Of a stretch of DNA of 64,000 nucleotides, positions 46,835-56,827 are shown in pieces (position 1 is the first letter of the stretch; each line of letters starts with the position of its first letter). The DNA lies in NCBI RefSeq assembly GCF_019977735.1, contig NZ_AP025018.1, forward strand, positions 2,542,001-2,606,000, read 5' to 3'. This stretch comes from Calothrix sp. PCC 7716 (GTDB taxonomy: Bacteria > Cyanobacteriota > Cyanobacteriia > Cyanobacteriales > Nostocaceae). Under the pieces are notes generated by a model. The model saw only the letters and a list, made by a program, of their open reading frames with translations. It was not told the origin of the DNA and ran no database searches. The position numbers and the translations under genes were made by a program.

Positions 46835-47620
46835 TCAAATAGCGAAAATTCCCTTACTCCGAAAAATATCTATTGCTACTTGTACCTGTTCTGGAGATGG
46901 TGTAGGAGTTTCTTTCAACAAGTATTCAAAACCTAATTGTTCCCATTTGTATTCACCCATTTTATGAAATGGTAAAACTTCAACTCTTTCAACATTGTTA
47001 AGTGTTGCGATAAAATTGGCTAAACCTGCAATATTTTCTGGGTCATCGGTAAGACTAGGAACCAATACATATCGAATCCAAGTTGGCTTATTTATTTCAT
47101 CTAAGTATTTAGCTAAAGCCAACGTTGGCTCAATTCTAACACCTGTTACATATGTATAGGTTATTGGGTCAAATGATTTAATATCTAGTAACACTAAATC
47201 AACAAATTCGAGTACAGATTTTGCCGATTCTAAATCACAAAAACCGGAAGTATCCAATGCTGTATGGATACCTAATGACTTACAGCGTTTAAAAATTTCT
47301 CGAACAAAGCTAGGTTGAAATAAAGGTTCTCCACCACTTATTGTAACACCACCACCAGAAGATTTCATATAAGATGTATACTTCTGAATTTCGGTGACAA
47401 TTTCATCAACACTGATTTGTTTACCATTTTCCAGTTTCCGACAATCAGGATTGCTGCAATAAAGACAACGAAGCGGACAACCAGATGTAAATACTAAGAA
47501 ACGAATACCCGGACCATCAACAGTCCCACAACTTTCTACTGAATGTATATAACCAGAAGTAATTGCTGGAACCACTTTATTATTTTCGACTTTAGTCGTT
47601 GAAAATTCTAGATTTGGCAT
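46835..47620 (-). CDS. pflA: Pyruvate formate-lyase activating enzyme
   Basis: Radical-SAM enzyme that installs the glycyl radical on PFL. The 261 residues contain the 4Fe-4S motif CPLRCLYCSNPDC, an N-terminal GYIHSVESCGTVDGPGIRFL, and the later SGGEPLFQPSFV and VLLDIKSFDPITY motifs. The first cysteine motif is CX3CX2C as required. It follows pflB by 58 bases on the same strand, with an 8-bp hairpin in the gap. Confidence 0.95.
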   Translation of the reverse strand: MPNLEFSTTKVENNKVVPAITSGYIHSVESCGTVDGPGIRFLVFTSGCPLRCLYCSNPDCRKLENGKQISVDEIVTEIQKYTSYMKSSGGGVTISGGEPLFQPSFVREIFKRCKSLGIHTALDTSGFCDLESAKSVLEFVDLVLLDIKSFDPITYTYVTGVRIEPTLALAKYLDEINKPTWIRYVLVPSLTDDPENIAGLANFIATLNNVERVEVLPFHKMGEYKWEQLGFEYLLKETPTPSPEQVQVAIDIFRSKGIFAI

Positions 47621-47645
47621 AACCTTTGCTTATACTAAATAAAGA

Positions 47646-47669
47646 AGGGTGAGCAACAATTCTCACCCT
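47646..47669 (-). terminator. Intercistronic hairpin between pflB and pflA
   Basis: 8-bp stem AGGGTGAG/CTCACCCT with an 8-base loop; the minus-strand downstream side is TTCTTTATTTAG, only partly T-rich. It may reduce pflA transcription or protect pflB mRNA rather than fully terminate. Confidence 0.6.
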
Positions 47670-47677
47670 GTATATAC

Positions 47678-49903
47678 TTAGAACCTTTCATGGAACGTTC
47701 GCTTAATTACATCAAGCTGCTGTTCGCGCGTCAATTTAATAAAGTTGACTGCATAACCCGAAACCCGAATAGTCAACTGCGGGTATAATTCTGGATGTTC
47801 CATTGCATCCATTAATGTGTCTCGGTTCAAGACGTTGATATTAATATGATGTCCAGAATCGTGGAAGTAACCATCAAGCATTCCAACCAGATTTGTAATT
47901 TGGTCAACTTCTAACTTACCCAATGCCGATGGTACAACTGAGAAAGTATTGGAAATACCATCTTGTGCGTACTCATAAGGGAGTTTTGCGACCGATGCCA
48001 GCGATGCTACTGCACCTTTAGTATCGCGTCCGTGCATCGGGTTGGCGCCAGGTGCAAAGGGTTCTCCAGCTTTTCTGCCATCGGGTGTATTTCCTGTTTT
48101 CTTGCCATACACCACGTTTGAGGTAATTGTTAGCACAGACTGTGTGGCTATTGCATTTCGATACGTCTTATGCTTACGAAGTTCGTTCATGAATCTGGTG
48201 ACTAAATGCACCGCAATTTCATCAACTCGGTCGTCATTATTTCCGTATTTAGGAAAATCTCCTTCAATTTGATAATCAACAGCTAATCCGTTTTTCCGCA
48301 ATACTTTTACTTTCGCGTATTTAATGGCAGACAAAGCATCTGTAACGACTGACAACCCAGCAATACCGCAAGCCATTGTTCGCAGAATATCACGGTCGTG
48401 TAATGCCATCTCAATGCGTTCGTAGCAGTATTTATCGTGCATGTAATGGATGACGTTGAGCGTATTAATATAAGCTTTCGCCAACCATGCCATCATTTTT
48501 TCAAATTTACTCCAAACCTCTTGATAATCTAGATATTCTGAAGTAATAGGCGCAATTTCTGTTGCAACTTGTTCACCCGATTTTTCATCTTTACCGCCGT
48601 TAATAGCATACAGCAAACACTTAGCAAGGTTTACTCTGGCGCCGAAGAATTGCATTTGTTTACCAATTCGCATTGCTGAAACACAACATGCAATTGCGTA
48701 ATCATCTCCCCAATAAAGACGCATCAAATCGTCATTTTCATACTGAATTGAGCTTGTCTTAATTGAGACTTTGGTACAGAAGTACTTAAAGTTATCTGGC
48801 AAACGCTCCGACCATAACACGGTTAAATTAGGTTCTGGTGCAGGTCTTAGGTTATACAAAGTATGCAGGATGCGGAAACTACTTTTTGTCACCAAGGGTC
48901 TGCCATCTTCACCCATACCACCAACACATTCAGTAACCCAAGTGGGATCACCAGAGAATAGCTGGTTATAGTCAGGTGTCCGCAAGAATCTTACCATCCG
49001 CAACTTCATGACAAAATGGTCGATGAGTTCTTGCAGTTCAGATTCAGTTATTTTACCTTGTTGCAAGTCACGTTCAAAGTAAATATCGAGGAACGTAGAA
49101 ACTCGTCCCAAGGACATTGCGGCGCCGTTTTGTTCTTTAACTGCTGCAAGATATCCAAAATATAGCCATTGCACGGCTTCTTTGGCATTTGCTGCTGGTT
49201 TGCTAATATCAAAACCATAGCTTACAGCCATTTCTTTGAGTTCAAACAGCGCTTTGAGTTGTTCAGAAATTTCTTCACGCAGACGAATTGTGTCTTCGTC
49301 AATTACATCTAATTCTAAAGATTCAAGTTGCGCTTTTTTATCTTCAATCAAAGCATCCACACCATACAATGCGACTCGACGATAATCTCCGATAATTCTG
49401 CCGCGTCCGTAAGCATCTGGCAATCCTGTAATAATGCCATAATGTCGGCATAACCGCATCTCGCGAGTATAAGCATCAAATACCCCATCGTTATGGGTTT
49501 TCCGGTATTTGGTAAATGTCTCTGCTGTTTTAGAATTTATTTCGTAACCGTAAGCTTGTAATGAATCTTTAACTACACGAATACCACCAAAGGGCATTAT
49601 CGCGCGTTTGAGGGGTTTTTCTGTTTGCAATCCGACTATTTGTTCGAGTTCGCGGTTAATATAACCTGGATGATGGGAAGTAATTGTAGAAACAACTTCT
49701 GTATCTGTATCTAAAATACCTTTTTCGCGTTCAACTGACATTAAATCTTGGACTTGATGCCAGAGTGCTTGAGTCCTTTGGGTTGCACCTATTAAAAAAG
49801 ATTCATTGCCTGTGTAAGGAGTGTAATTTTTCTGGATGAAGTCGCGGACGTTGATTTCTTTCATCCATTTACCAGTTTTGAAGCTATGCCATTGTTCCAG
49901 CAT
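47678..49903 (-). CDS. pflB: Formate C-acetyltransferase (pyruvate formate-lyase)
   Basis: Non-oxidative cleavage of pyruvate and CoA to acetyl-CoA and formate, only without oxygen. The 741 residues contain the catalytic Cys-Cys pair in [19 protein letters not shown] and the C-terminal glycyl-radical loop [13 protein letters not shown] (Gly about 716). The N-terminus is complete ([20 protein letters not shown]). GGGGG lies 8 bases before the start. The order pflB-pflA-adhE on one strand suggests a pyruvate-to-ethanol-and-formate pathway. PFL is uncommon in cyanobacteria. Confidence 0.97.
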   Translation of the reverse strand: MLEQWHSFKTGKWMKEINVRDFIQKNYTPYTGNESFLIGATQRTQALWHQVQDLMSVEREKGILDTDTEVVSTITSHHPGYINRELEQIVGLQTEKPLKRAIMPFGGIRVVKDSLQAYGYEINSKTAETFTKYRKTHNDGVFDAYTREMRLCRHYGIITGLPDAYGRGRIIGDYRRVALYGVDALIEDKKAQLESLELDVIDEDTIRLREEISEQLKALFELKEMAVSYGFDISKPAANAKEAVQWLYFGYLAAVKEQNGAAMSLGRVSTFLDIYFERDLQQGKITESELQELIDHFVMKLRMVRFLRTPDYNQLFSGDPTWVTECVGGMGEDGRPLVTKSSFRILHTLYNLRPAPEPNLTVLWSERLPDNFKYFCTKVSIKTSSIQYENDDLMRLYWGDDYAIACCVSAMRIGKQMQFFGARVNLAKCLLYAINGGKDEKSGEQVATEIAPITSEYLDYQEVWSKFEKMMAWLAKAYINTLNVIHYMHDKYCYERIEMALHDRDILRTMACGIAGLSVVTDALSAIKYAKVKVLRKNGLAVDYQIEGDFPKYGNNDDRVDEIAVHLVTRFMNELRKHKTYRNAIATQSVLTITSNVVYGKKTGNTPDGRKAGEPFAPGANPMHGRDTKGAVASLASVAKLPYEYAQDGISNTFSVVPSALGKLEVDQITNLVGMLDGYFHDSGHHININVLNRDTLMDAMEHPELYPQLTIRVSGYAVNFIKLTREQQLDVIKRTFHERF

Positions 49904-50167
49904 ATTTGATTCCCCCAGTTATTTATCTCTGGTTATTCGGGTTTTGGGTCGTGACTATATCTTGCTTATTCTCTTGGGGTGGATGTTTTGTGGGGTGTTT
50001 AACTTGTAACTTGTCTCTACACTTTCATTATATCTGAATAAGCTTAAAAAAATTATGAGAAGAAGATAAACATTTTTTCCAGTTGTAATTATTTGGCAGT
50101 ATGATTTTACTACTTAAGCAAAATCATATATTCCATTTAGCCCCAACAAGCGTTCTAGCAATCTACT

Positions 50168-50524
50168 TTAATCCCGATGCGGTGAATCGCGAAGTATTTG
50201 CAGGTGTTCTAACTGCTGAGTTTGTTCTTGGAGACGAATTGAAAGACGGTCGCACACCAGTTCGCATATCTCAAAAATTAATGGGTCAACAATTTCATAA
50301 AAAACGCTCACCCCATGCGGTTGACGCTTGACAATTCCGGCTTGTGTCAATATCTTTAAATGCTTGGATACGTTTGCTTGTCCTAATCCAGTTTTTTCAA
50401 TTATTTCCGAAACATTCTTACTACCTGACTTCAAGCAACAAAGAACCTGAAGTCGGCTAATTTCAGAAAGCACTTTAAAATAATCAGCAATTTGTCCTAG
50501 AGCCGCAGGTAAAGTTTCTAACAT
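50168..50524 (-). CDS. ArsR-family sensor, likely persulfide-responsive (SqrR/BigR type)
   Basis: 118 residues with an ArsR winged helix (VLSEISRLQVLCCLKSGSKN, LGQANVSKHLKILTQAGIVK). Cysteines sit at 29/30 on the early helix and at 87 and 91 near the C-terminus. That pairing resembles the two cysteines of SqrR/BigR, which form a tetrasulfide when persulfides accumulate. A metal-sensing ArsR/SmtB site (CVC) is not seen. It is the last gene of an operon with persulfide dioxygenase, rhodanese and a TauE/SafE transporter. A candidate operator lies just before it (50551-50570) and a near-identical one before the operon. Confidence 0.82.
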   Translation of the reverse strand: MLETLPAALGQIADYFKVLSEISRLQVLCCLKSGSKNVSEIIEKTGLGQANVSKHLKILTQAGIVKRQPHGVSVFYEIVDPLIFEICELVCDRLSIRLQEQTQQLEHLQILRDSPHRD

Positions 50525-50550
50525 GAGTAATCTAATTTGGTATATTTGTT

Positions 50551-50570
50551 ATATTACAATATAGTAGTAT
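50551..50570. promoter_or_regulatory. Candidate ArsR operator before the sensor gene
   Basis: ATATTACAATATAGTAGTAT is the reverse complement, with one mismatch, of ATACTACTATATAGTAATAT at 52742-52761. It overlaps the stop codon of the TauE/SafE gene, so the sensor may have its own self-regulated promoter. Confidence 0.65.
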
Positions 50571-51402
50571 TGTTTACCATCGTTACATAGTTATGTTGCT
50601 CTGGCTTTGAAGATTGAGGAGCATTGCGATTCTGTAATAAAACAACAGCTGCAACTCCTAGTAAAAAATAACCAAAGGTTTTCTGAAGTTTTTCAGCGGG
50701 AATAAACTGAGTAAGGTATGCACCAGGAATCGTGCCCACACTTGCAGCCACAATAAAAGACAACATCAAGCTCCAATTGAGAGACACATGTCCCACATAT
50801 CCCAAAAAGCCTGCTACTGAATTAAGCACAATGATAAGCAGCGATGTCCCAATCGCCTGTTTCATTGGTACATTTCCTAGTAGTACCAAAGCTGGAACGA
50901 TTGCAAATCCACCACCGACACCAACTAACCCAGTCAATATTCCCACTCCTAAACCTTCACTCATTAACCACAACCAACAATACTTACAAACAGGTTTGGG
51001 ATAGAATGCCAACTTCTCATTTACTGCTACGGGTTTAGAACTACGCCTAATCATAAAAACCGCAGCAAACACCATCGCAATTGCAAATAGCATCATTTGC
51101 AAAGTTTCAGTAATTACTGGCAGTGTGGCAATCTTGGCGCCTACAAATGACCCTAGCATCGTTGCGGAACCGAAGATAAATGCTGTTTTCAAGTTGACAT
51201 TTTTGGCTCGCCAGTGAGGAATTAAGCCTAATATGCTGACAGTACCGACAATCACCAAAGTCATGGCGATTGCAGATTTTGGCGATTCACCCATGACATA
51301 AACTAGAATCGGCAATGCCAGCACCGAACCACCACCACCAATTAAGCCTAAGCTGATCCCAATACAAGTAGCTAGCAGATGCCCGATAATCCAATGAATC
51401 AT
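50554..51402 (-). CDS. TauE/SafE-family sulfite/sulfur-anion transporter
   Basis: 282 residues with eight or so transmembrane segments. Two related halves carry the family's glycine-rich motifs: CIGISLGLIGGGGSVLALPI near the N-terminus and GILTGLVGVGGGFAIVPALV at about 150-170. Members export sulfite, thiosulfate or sulfoacetate. It overlaps the rhodanese gene by 4 bases and lies in a persulfide operon, so export of sulfite made by the dioxygenase is the best guess. Its last codons overlap the sensor gene's operator. Confidence 0.9.
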   Translation of the reverse strand: MIHWIIGHLLATCIGISLGLIGGGGSVLALPILVYVMGESPKSAIAMTLVIVGTVSILGLIPHWRAKNVNLKTAFIFGSATMLGSFVGAKIATLPVITETLQMMLFAIAMVFAAVFMIRRSSKPVAVNEKLAFYPKPVCKYCWLWLMSEGLGVGILTGLVGVGGGFAIVPALVLLGNVPMKQAIGTSLLIIVLNSVAGFLGYVGHVSLNWSLMLSFIVAASVGTIPGAYLTQFIPAEKLQKTFGYFLLGVAAVVLLQNRNAPQSSKPEQHNYVTMVNNTTIL

Positions 51403-51938
51403 ACACTGCTCCGTTGGTTATAAGGTAGTTTTGCTAGTAGCATTCCTAACAGGCAGCTATCTGTAATACCCGCAAACATTAATCCGGCGCCTACGAAGCC
51501 GCTAATAACTAAGAACCAGGGGGAAACAAATGCTCCCAGTACTGTTCCAGTTAATACAATAGAACCTGCAACAATCTGCACTTGCCGCATCAAGCTAATC
51601 GGAGCATTCTGGTTAATCTCGGTAGGATAACCCGCTTGTTTCCAAGCACCCATACCTCCCTCAAGATGAGTTACTTTTGCAAATCCTGCATCAAATAGCT
51701 TTTGGGCTGCCATTGTCGAGCGATTACCTGAACGACAGTAAAGCACAGTGCTACCGTCTTGGGGAATTTTGGGCGCCTCAAAATTGGAAAGAGGAACTAG
51801 TATTGCTCCTGGGATATGCTCTTGAGCATACTCTCCCGGTTCGCAAACGTCGATGAGTGTTACCGCCTGCTGCTCTAATAATTGTTTAAGTGTATGGGTA
51901 TCAACGGTTTGTAATTTTTTTAAGCGAGAAGTAGTCAT
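51399..51938 (-). CDS. Rhodanese with C-terminal membrane domain (YgaP-like)
   Basis: 179 residues. Residues 1-100 are a rhodanese with active-site loop LYCRSGNRSTMA (Cys68). Residues 115-170 form a DUF2892-type membrane part with two helices (VQIVAGSIVLTGTVLGAFVS, LVISGFVGAGLMFAGI). It resembles YgaP, a membrane-bound sulfurtransferase. It probably passes sulfane sulfur between thiols and the neighbouring persulfide dioxygenase. It overlaps the transporter gene by 4 bases. Confidence 0.9.
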   Translation of the reverse strand: MTTSRLKKLQTVDTHTLKQLLEQQAVTLIDVCEPGEYAQEHIPGAILVPLSNFEAPKIPQDGSTVLYCRSGNRSTMAAQKLFDAGFAKVTHLEGGMGAWKQAGYPTEINQNAPISLMRQVQIVAGSIVLTGTVLGAFVSPWFLVISGFVGAGLMFAGITDSCLLGMLLAKLPYNQRSSV

Positions 51939-51995
51939 AAATATTTATCCTTTTATTCAAGAAAAACTGTACTGTTATGCGATTTTGGACTGAAG

Positions 51996-52691
51996 TTAAG
52001 CAGCGACATTACCACACTTCTCGTTGGCAGGCACTGCCTCCATAATCTTTTTGGGATCGGGTAGGTTAAGATTTGCCATCAATTCAATAAACTCACTTTG
52101 GGTGCGTCCTACAAACCGAGGATTCCACTGCTTCTCTTCACCAATAGTGGAAACTGTATTTCCTCGATAATCATGACCAGGATAAACCAATGTTTCATCA
52201 GGCAGTGTCAACAGCCTTTGCATTATCGATTCATACATCCGAAGGGCACTCCCACCTTGGAAGTCAGTTCGCCCACAACCACGAATTAACAGTGAATCTC
52301 CAGTTAACAGGTTAGTACCATTAACTAGATATGCCATGTGGCTATCAGTATGACCAGGAGTCGTAATTGCTTCTACTTTTACACTTCCTAGCTCCAAGAC
52401 TTCTCCATCTTTAATAAATTTGTCCGCACAGACTGCTTGAGCATTTTCTGGCACTATTCCAAGACAATCTGTCACTTTTCGTAGTTTTGCTGTCCCTGTA
52501 ATATGGTCAGCATGGATGTGGGTTTCTAAGCAATATTTCAAAGTTAGTCCTAGTTCCTTGAGTAATTGGCAATCGCGTTCTACCCGCTCCAACACTGGGT
52601 CAACTAAGATAGCCTCTTTGCTAACTGTATCGGCAATCAAATAAGTATATGTACTAGTTTCTGCGTCAAAAAGCTGGCGAAATAACATCAT
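51996..52691 (-). CDS. Persulfide dioxygenase-like metallo-beta-lactamase (ETHE1/Blh type)
   Basis: 231 residues of the metallo-beta-lactamase fold with THIHADHITGT (His58, His60, Asp62, His63), GHTDSHMAYLV and YPGHDYRG as metal ligands. The layout matches ETHE1-like persulfide dioxygenases and the Blh proteins of BigR operons, which oxidise glutathione persulfide to sulfite with O2. First gene of the minus-strand operon; AGGAG precedes the start at 6 bases. The candidate ArsR operator is about 50 bases upstream. Confidence 0.92.
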   Translation of the reverse strand: MMLFRQLFDAETSTYTYLIADTVSKEAILVDPVLERVERDCQLLKELGLTLKYCLETHIHADHITGTAKLRKVTDCLGIVPENAQAVCADKFIKDGEVLELGSVKVEAITTPGHTDSHMAYLVNGTNLLTGDSLLIRGCGRTDFQGGSALRMYESIMQRLLTLPDETLVYPGHDYRGNTVSTIGEEKQWNPRFVGRTQSEFIELMANLNLPDPKKIMEAVPANEKCGNVAA

Positions 52692-52741
52692 GGCTAACTC
52701 CTGGTTAGGTTTTATCCTTCCTTTTTACTTATATTATCATG

Positions 52742-52761
52742 ATACTACTATATAGTAATAT
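52742..52761. promoter_or_regulatory. Candidate ArsR operator of the persulfide operon
   Basis: ATACTACTATATAGTAATAT contains the perfect palindrome TACTATATAGTA and has a near-identical partner before the ArsR gene (50551-50570). It lies about 51-70 bases before the dioxygenase start, in the expected promoter. Confidence 0.65.
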
Positions 52762-52822
52762 AATGTCAAGAAAGGAGAAACCGAGTATATTCGGTCTCTA
52801 CATCTAACCTAAAAAGAACTAA

Positions 52823-55204
52823 CTAATACATCCACTTCCAATCTCGAATTTCTGGCATATCTTCACCATGTTCGCGAATGTAGTGTTTGTGTTCAATTAG
52901 TTTGTCTTGAAGCATTTGCTTGACATAAGCTACCGAGGCGCCTAATTTAGGCACACGGTCAATTACATCTATTACCAAGTGGAAGCGGTCTAAATCGTTT
53001 AGCACAACCATATCAAATGGTGTGGTGGTGGTTCCCTCTTCCTTGTAACCGCGTACATGTAGGTTTTTATGGTTTGTACGACGGTAAGTTAGACGGTGAA
53101 TTAACCAAGGATAACCGTGGAAGGCAAAAATAATTGGTTTATCTGTGGTAAACAAGGCATCAAAATCTTTATCTTCTAAACCATGAGGGTGTTCGCTTCG
53201 CGGTTGCAGAGTCATCAAGTCTACAACATTGACTACTCGCACTTTTAATTCTGGTAAATTCTGCCGCAAAATATCTACAGCGGCTAAAGTTTCCAAAGTT
53301 GGAACATCACCTGCACAAGCCATGACTACATCAGGTTCACCACCTTTGTCATTGCTTGCCCATTCCCAAATTCCAATTCCTTTGGTGCAGTGTTTAATTG
53401 CTGCGTCCATATTTAGGAATTGTAATGCGGGTTGTTTGCCTGCAATTACCACATTTATGTAGTGACGACTTTGCAAACAATGGTCGGTTACTGATAATAA
53501 GGTATTGGCATCGGGTGGTAGGTAAACACGAATAATTTCCGATTTCTTGTTTACTACATGGTCGATAAAACCTGGGTCTTGGTGCGAAAAACCATTGTGG
53601 TCTTGGCGCCAAACGTGGGAAGTCAACAAATAATTGAGCGATGCTACAGGTCTACGCCAAGGGATATGACGGGTCGTTTTTAACCACTTGGCGTGTTGAT
53701 TAAACATCGAATCAATCAGGTGAATAAACGCCTCGTAACAAGAGAAGAAACCGTGGCGCCCTGTAAGCAAGTAACCTTCTAACCAACCTTGGCAAGTATG
53801 TTCACTTAAAATTTCCATGACGCGACCATCGTTAGAGAGGTGGTCATCGTAGTCGTAAGTTTCGGCGACCCAAGTTCTGTTTGTTGCCTCGAATACATCT
53901 CCCCAACGGTTAGATGCGGTTTCATCGGGACCAAATATACGGAAGTTTTCTGCCTGTGCGTTTAGCTTCATCACATCTCGAAGAAATTTACCCATCACAC
54001 GGGTAGCTTCGACTTCAACCGTTCCTGGTTTAGTAACTTCCACTGCATAATCGCAGAAGTCAGGCATTTTTAGGTCGCGCAGCAAAATACCACCGTTGGC
54101 ATGAGGGTTATCGCCCATGCGACGTTGACCGAATGGTGCAAGTTCAGCTAATTCTGGAATTAATGTGCCATTTTCATCGAAGAGTTCTTCTGGTTTATAA
54201 CTCTTCATCCAATTTTCTAAAAGAGTTACATGCTCTGGTTTGGTTGCCATTTCAGAAAATGGTACTTGGTGCGACCGCCAATAATCTTCAGCCTTCTTAC
54301 CATCAACTTCCTTGGGCCCAGTCCATCCTTTGGGAGTCCGTAAAATAATTATTGGCCACTGAGGACGCTCTTTAAAACCATTTTTACGAGCGTCTTCTTG
54401 AATTTCTTTTATTTCTCGAATTGCAGTATCGAGAGTTGCAGCCATGAGTTGGTGTACTGTTTCTGGGTCTGAACCTTCAACAAAATAAGGATGGTAGCCA
54501 TAACCTATAAACAAGTTATTTAATTCTGTATGGCTAAGGCGTGCCAAGATAGTCGGGTTCGCAATTTTATAGCCATTGAGATGCAGAATTGGCAAAACGG
54601 CGCCATCCTTGGCTGGGTTAAGGAATTTATTAGAATGCCAGCTTGTTGCTAAAGGTCCAGTTTCGGCTTCACCATCGCCCACAACACAAGCAACTATTAA
54701 GTCGGGATTATCAAAAGCTGCACCGTAGGCGTGGGAAACAGCATACCCCAATTCACCACCTTCGTGAATTGAGCCAGGAGTTTCTGGCGCCACATGGCTA
54801 GGGATTCCGCCAGGAAAGGAAAACTGTTTAAAAAGTTTGCCCATCCCTTCTATATCTTGGGAAATATTAGGATAATATTCGCTGTAAGTCCCCTCAAGAT
54901 AGGTATTAGCCACAAGCCCTGGACCACCATGTCCAGGACCTGCGATGTAAATCATATTCAGGTCATTCTTTTTGATAACTCTGTTGAGGTGAACGTAAAT
55001 GAAGTTCAAACCAGGAGTGGTGCCCCAGTGACCAAGAAGTCTGGGTTTGACGTGTTCTAACTTCAGAGGTTCTTTGAGTAGAGGGTTATCAAGGAGATAT
55101 ATTTGCCCAACAGAAAGATAGTTTGCAGCGCGCCAGTAGGCGTTTATCTTATTTATTTCTTCAACTGACAGAGGTTTGGGTTGTGTTACGTTTACTACTG
55201 TCAT
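52823..55204 (-). CDS. Xylulose-5-phosphate/fructose-6-phosphate phosphoketolase
   Basis: 793 residues, thiamine-diphosphate-dependent. Cleaves xylulose 5-phosphate or fructose 6-phosphate to acetyl phosphate and a sugar phosphate. Family marks are [20 protein letters not shown], the ThDP motif [20 protein letters not shown], and [19 protein letters not shown]. The acetyl phosphate can be used by the acetate kinase encoded at 14.6 kb. Single gene upstream of the cydA remnant on the same strand. Confidence 0.96.
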   Translation of the reverse strand: MTVVNVTQPKPLSVEEINKINAYWRAANYLSVGQIYLLDNPLLKEPLKLEHVKPRLLGHWGTTPGLNFIYVHLNRVIKKNDLNMIYIAGPGHGGPGLVANTYLEGTYSEYYPNISQDIEGMGKLFKQFSFPGGIPSHVAPETPGSIHEGGELGYAVSHAYGAAFDNPDLIVACVVGDGEAETGPLATSWHSNKFLNPAKDGAVLPILHLNGYKIANPTILARLSHTELNNLFIGYGYHPYFVEGSDPETVHQLMAATLDTAIREIKEIQEDARKNGFKERPQWPIIILRTPKGWTGPKEVDGKKAEDYWRSHQVPFSEMATKPEHVTLLENWMKSYKPEELFDENGTLIPELAELAPFGQRRMGDNPHANGGILLRDLKMPDFCDYAVEVTKPGTVEVEATRVMGKFLRDVMKLNAQAENFRIFGPDETASNRWGDVFEATNRTWVAETYDYDDHLSNDGRVMEILSEHTCQGWLEGYLLTGRHGFFSCYEAFIHLIDSMFNQHAKWLKTTRHIPWRRPVASLNYLLTSHVWRQDHNGFSHQDPGFIDHVVNKKSEIIRVYLPPDANTLLSVTDHCLQSRHYINVVIAGKQPALQFLNMDAAIKHCTKGIGIWEWASNDKGGEPDVVMACAGDVPTLETLAAVDILRQNLPELKVRVVNVVDLMTLQPRSEHPHGLEDKDFDALFTTDKPIIFAFHGYPWLIHRLTYRRTNHKNLHVRGYKEEGTTTTPFDMVVLNDLDRFHLVIDVIDRVPKLGASVAYVKQMLQDKLIEHKHYIREHGEDMPEIRDWKWMY

Positions 55205-55717
55205 ATTAAATCCCCAAAGTTAGAATAATTTGATCTTAGTATTCGCTCAGTACTTGCTACAGACAATGGTCTTAATAACAGACGACCAATTGCCGACGAT
55301 GTAGACAAGTTAAATTCAGTTCTGTTTAGTCTGAACTAAAAAAGACTAATAAAATTATTTGATGTTTGCCTCTACACTTCCTAGGTATCAAACTATCTAA
55401 TTAGCTAGATGTACCAATCGTTAAACTATCAGGGAATTAAGTGTTGGCTTGGTACTTTTCTATGCCGATTACATGCTATTCGATAAGCCAAGCTTTGTCA
55501 ATTGAAAAATGAAACTTTAAAGACATTAATAAGATTTTTTATTTCGTTTAAACCTTTGGATATATATAAAAATTATCGAAGAATGCAGAGGGCAGGAAAC
55601 AGAAGGGAATGTTGCTTCCTGCCCTCTATCCTTACCTGTAAGATGTGAACCCGTTTGGCGCCACTACTTAACCTCATAGGAGAGAGTTTGAGGAGAGATT
55701 TATAACATACCGCTACT
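55205..55717. other. Intergenic region with a 12-bp hairpin
   Basis: Promoter side of the phosphoketolase gene. Contains an AT-rich block and the perfect 12-bp stem at 55587-55627. No ORF was supported. Confidence 0.5.
55587..55627. repeat. 12-bp inverted repeat
   Basis: AGAGGGCAGGAA pairs with TTCCTGCCCTCT around a 17-base loop. It may be a terminator for the cydA remnant or a mobile palindrome. Confidence 0.75.
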
Positions 55718-55879
55718 TTAACAATGAATCAACTGCGCTGGTACTAACCACTTTACCCTAGAAAATAAAATAGTTATAATAGACATTCCCGTTGTTAGAA
55801 CTGGCCACAGCATATGAAAGATAGCTGTCAGCGCAAATTGAATCCGCGACAGCGCCACAGTATTTGATAAAAAATCCAT
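55718..55879 (-). pseudogene. cydA: cydA remnant (cytochrome bd oxidase subunit I, N-terminal fragment)
   Basis: The 53-residue frame starts MDFLSNTVALSRIQFALTAI and continues FHMLWPVLTTGMSI, which matches the N-terminus of cytochrome bd subunit I, including the heme-ligand helix region. After about residue 34 the sequence leaves the family and stops at 53. The rest of cydA and cydB are not seen. This is a leftover of a lost low-oxygen terminal oxidase, sitting between phosphoketolase and a Crp/Fnr regulator. Confidence 0.8.
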
Positions 55880-56110
55880 AACCCTTTTAGAGAGCTTTAA
55901 AATTTGACAAAATTATGTGACTAATATATCTACTAATACTAATTCATACATGATTATTTCAATAATTCTTAAGCTTTTAGTCTGACCAAATTGAAATCAA
56001 ATTTTGAAGCTTTGATTATAAGTTTTAACCATTACCTTAATGAAGTTTAACTACGACATTATACATTAAAGTCCACTATACTGTCTGTCCGGTAGCGGAC
56101 ATAAGCCAAA
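55880..56110. other. Short AT-rich gap between cydA remnant and Crp/Fnr gene
   Basis: About 230 AT-rich bases. Near 56087 the sequence TGTCCGGTAGCGGACA is a short palindrome. No ORF supported. Confidence 0.4.
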
Positions 56111-56827
56111 TCATTTGTTACCACTAAACAAACGTTTGGATTCAAGTTTAATGATTTTGTAACATTCACAAGCTGTGTCTTTTAGCTTTTCCGAACTCAG
56201 AATTGTGATTATGCCTCGGCGGTAGCGAATAATGCCTGCTTTTTGTAGTATTCCTGCTGCTTCAGTAATACCTGACCGACGAGAACCTAACATTTGAGCA
56301 ATGTACTCATGTGTCATTGAAAACTCGTCAGCTTGCAAACAATCGCGTACCATTAGCAACAATCGAGCAAGACGTTCTTCTGTATGATGCAAACGATTAC
56401 AAGCAGATGTTTGGGAGACTTGAGTCAATCGCGCCTGAATATAACAAAGTAACAAGAATTGAAAATACCCTCCTTTATTAAACTCTGCTTTTAATTGTTT
56501 TGCTTCTATACGCATTGCACTACCAGCAATTTGAACCATCGCGAGGCTAATACTAGAATTGCCACCTAATATAATAGGAAGACCAATCATCCCTTCTTTG
56601 CCAATTAAACCAATTTCTACTGATGCATTCTCTTTCGTTATCGCTACCAAAGAAATCATGCCTTGACTAGGAAAATATGCATACTTCATAAATTCCCCTG
56701 GTTGATAAATAACTTGGTGAAGCGGTAAATCTACAAGCTCAAATTGTTGAATTATAAATTGGTATTCTTCTGTAGGTAAAGTTGCAAGTAATATATTTTG
56801 TGGAGTTTGGTTAGATAAGTTGTTCAT
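56111..56827 (-). CDS. Crp/Fnr-family transcriptional regulator
   Basis: 238 residues: an N-terminal cyclic-nucleotide-binding-like beta barrel (YQPGEFMKYAYFPSQGMISL, GLIGKEGMIGLPIILGG) and a C-terminal winged helix (EYIAQMLGSRRSGITEAAGI). It has no FNR-type N-terminal cysteine cluster and lacks the canonical cAMP phosphate-binding cassette, so the ligand is unknown. Similar short Crp/Fnr proteins are common in cyanobacteria. It stands alone behind the cydA remnant. Confidence 0.88.
   Translation of the reverse strand: MNNLSNQTPQNILLATLPTEEYQFIIQQFELVDLPLHQVIYQPGEFMKYAYFPSQGMISLVAITKENASVEIGLIGKEGMIGLPIILGGNSSISLAMVQIAGSAMRIEAKQLKAEFNKGGYFQFLLLCYIQARLTQVSQTSACNRLHHTEERLARLLLMVRDCLQADEFSMTHEYIAQMLGSRRSGITEAAGILQKAGIIRYRRGIITILSSEKLKDTACECYKIIKLESKRLFSGNK

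Noticed and set aside
50101-50331. Plus-strand ORF of 76 codons opposite the ArsR gene
   Set aside because: It is antisense to the ArsR reading frame, shows no family pattern, and its codon use looks like a shadow.
56085-56103. Short palindrome TGTCCGGTAGCGGACA as regulator site behind the Crp/Fnr gene
   Set aside because: It lies downstream of the gene and fits neither Crp/Fnr half-sites nor a T-tract terminator.
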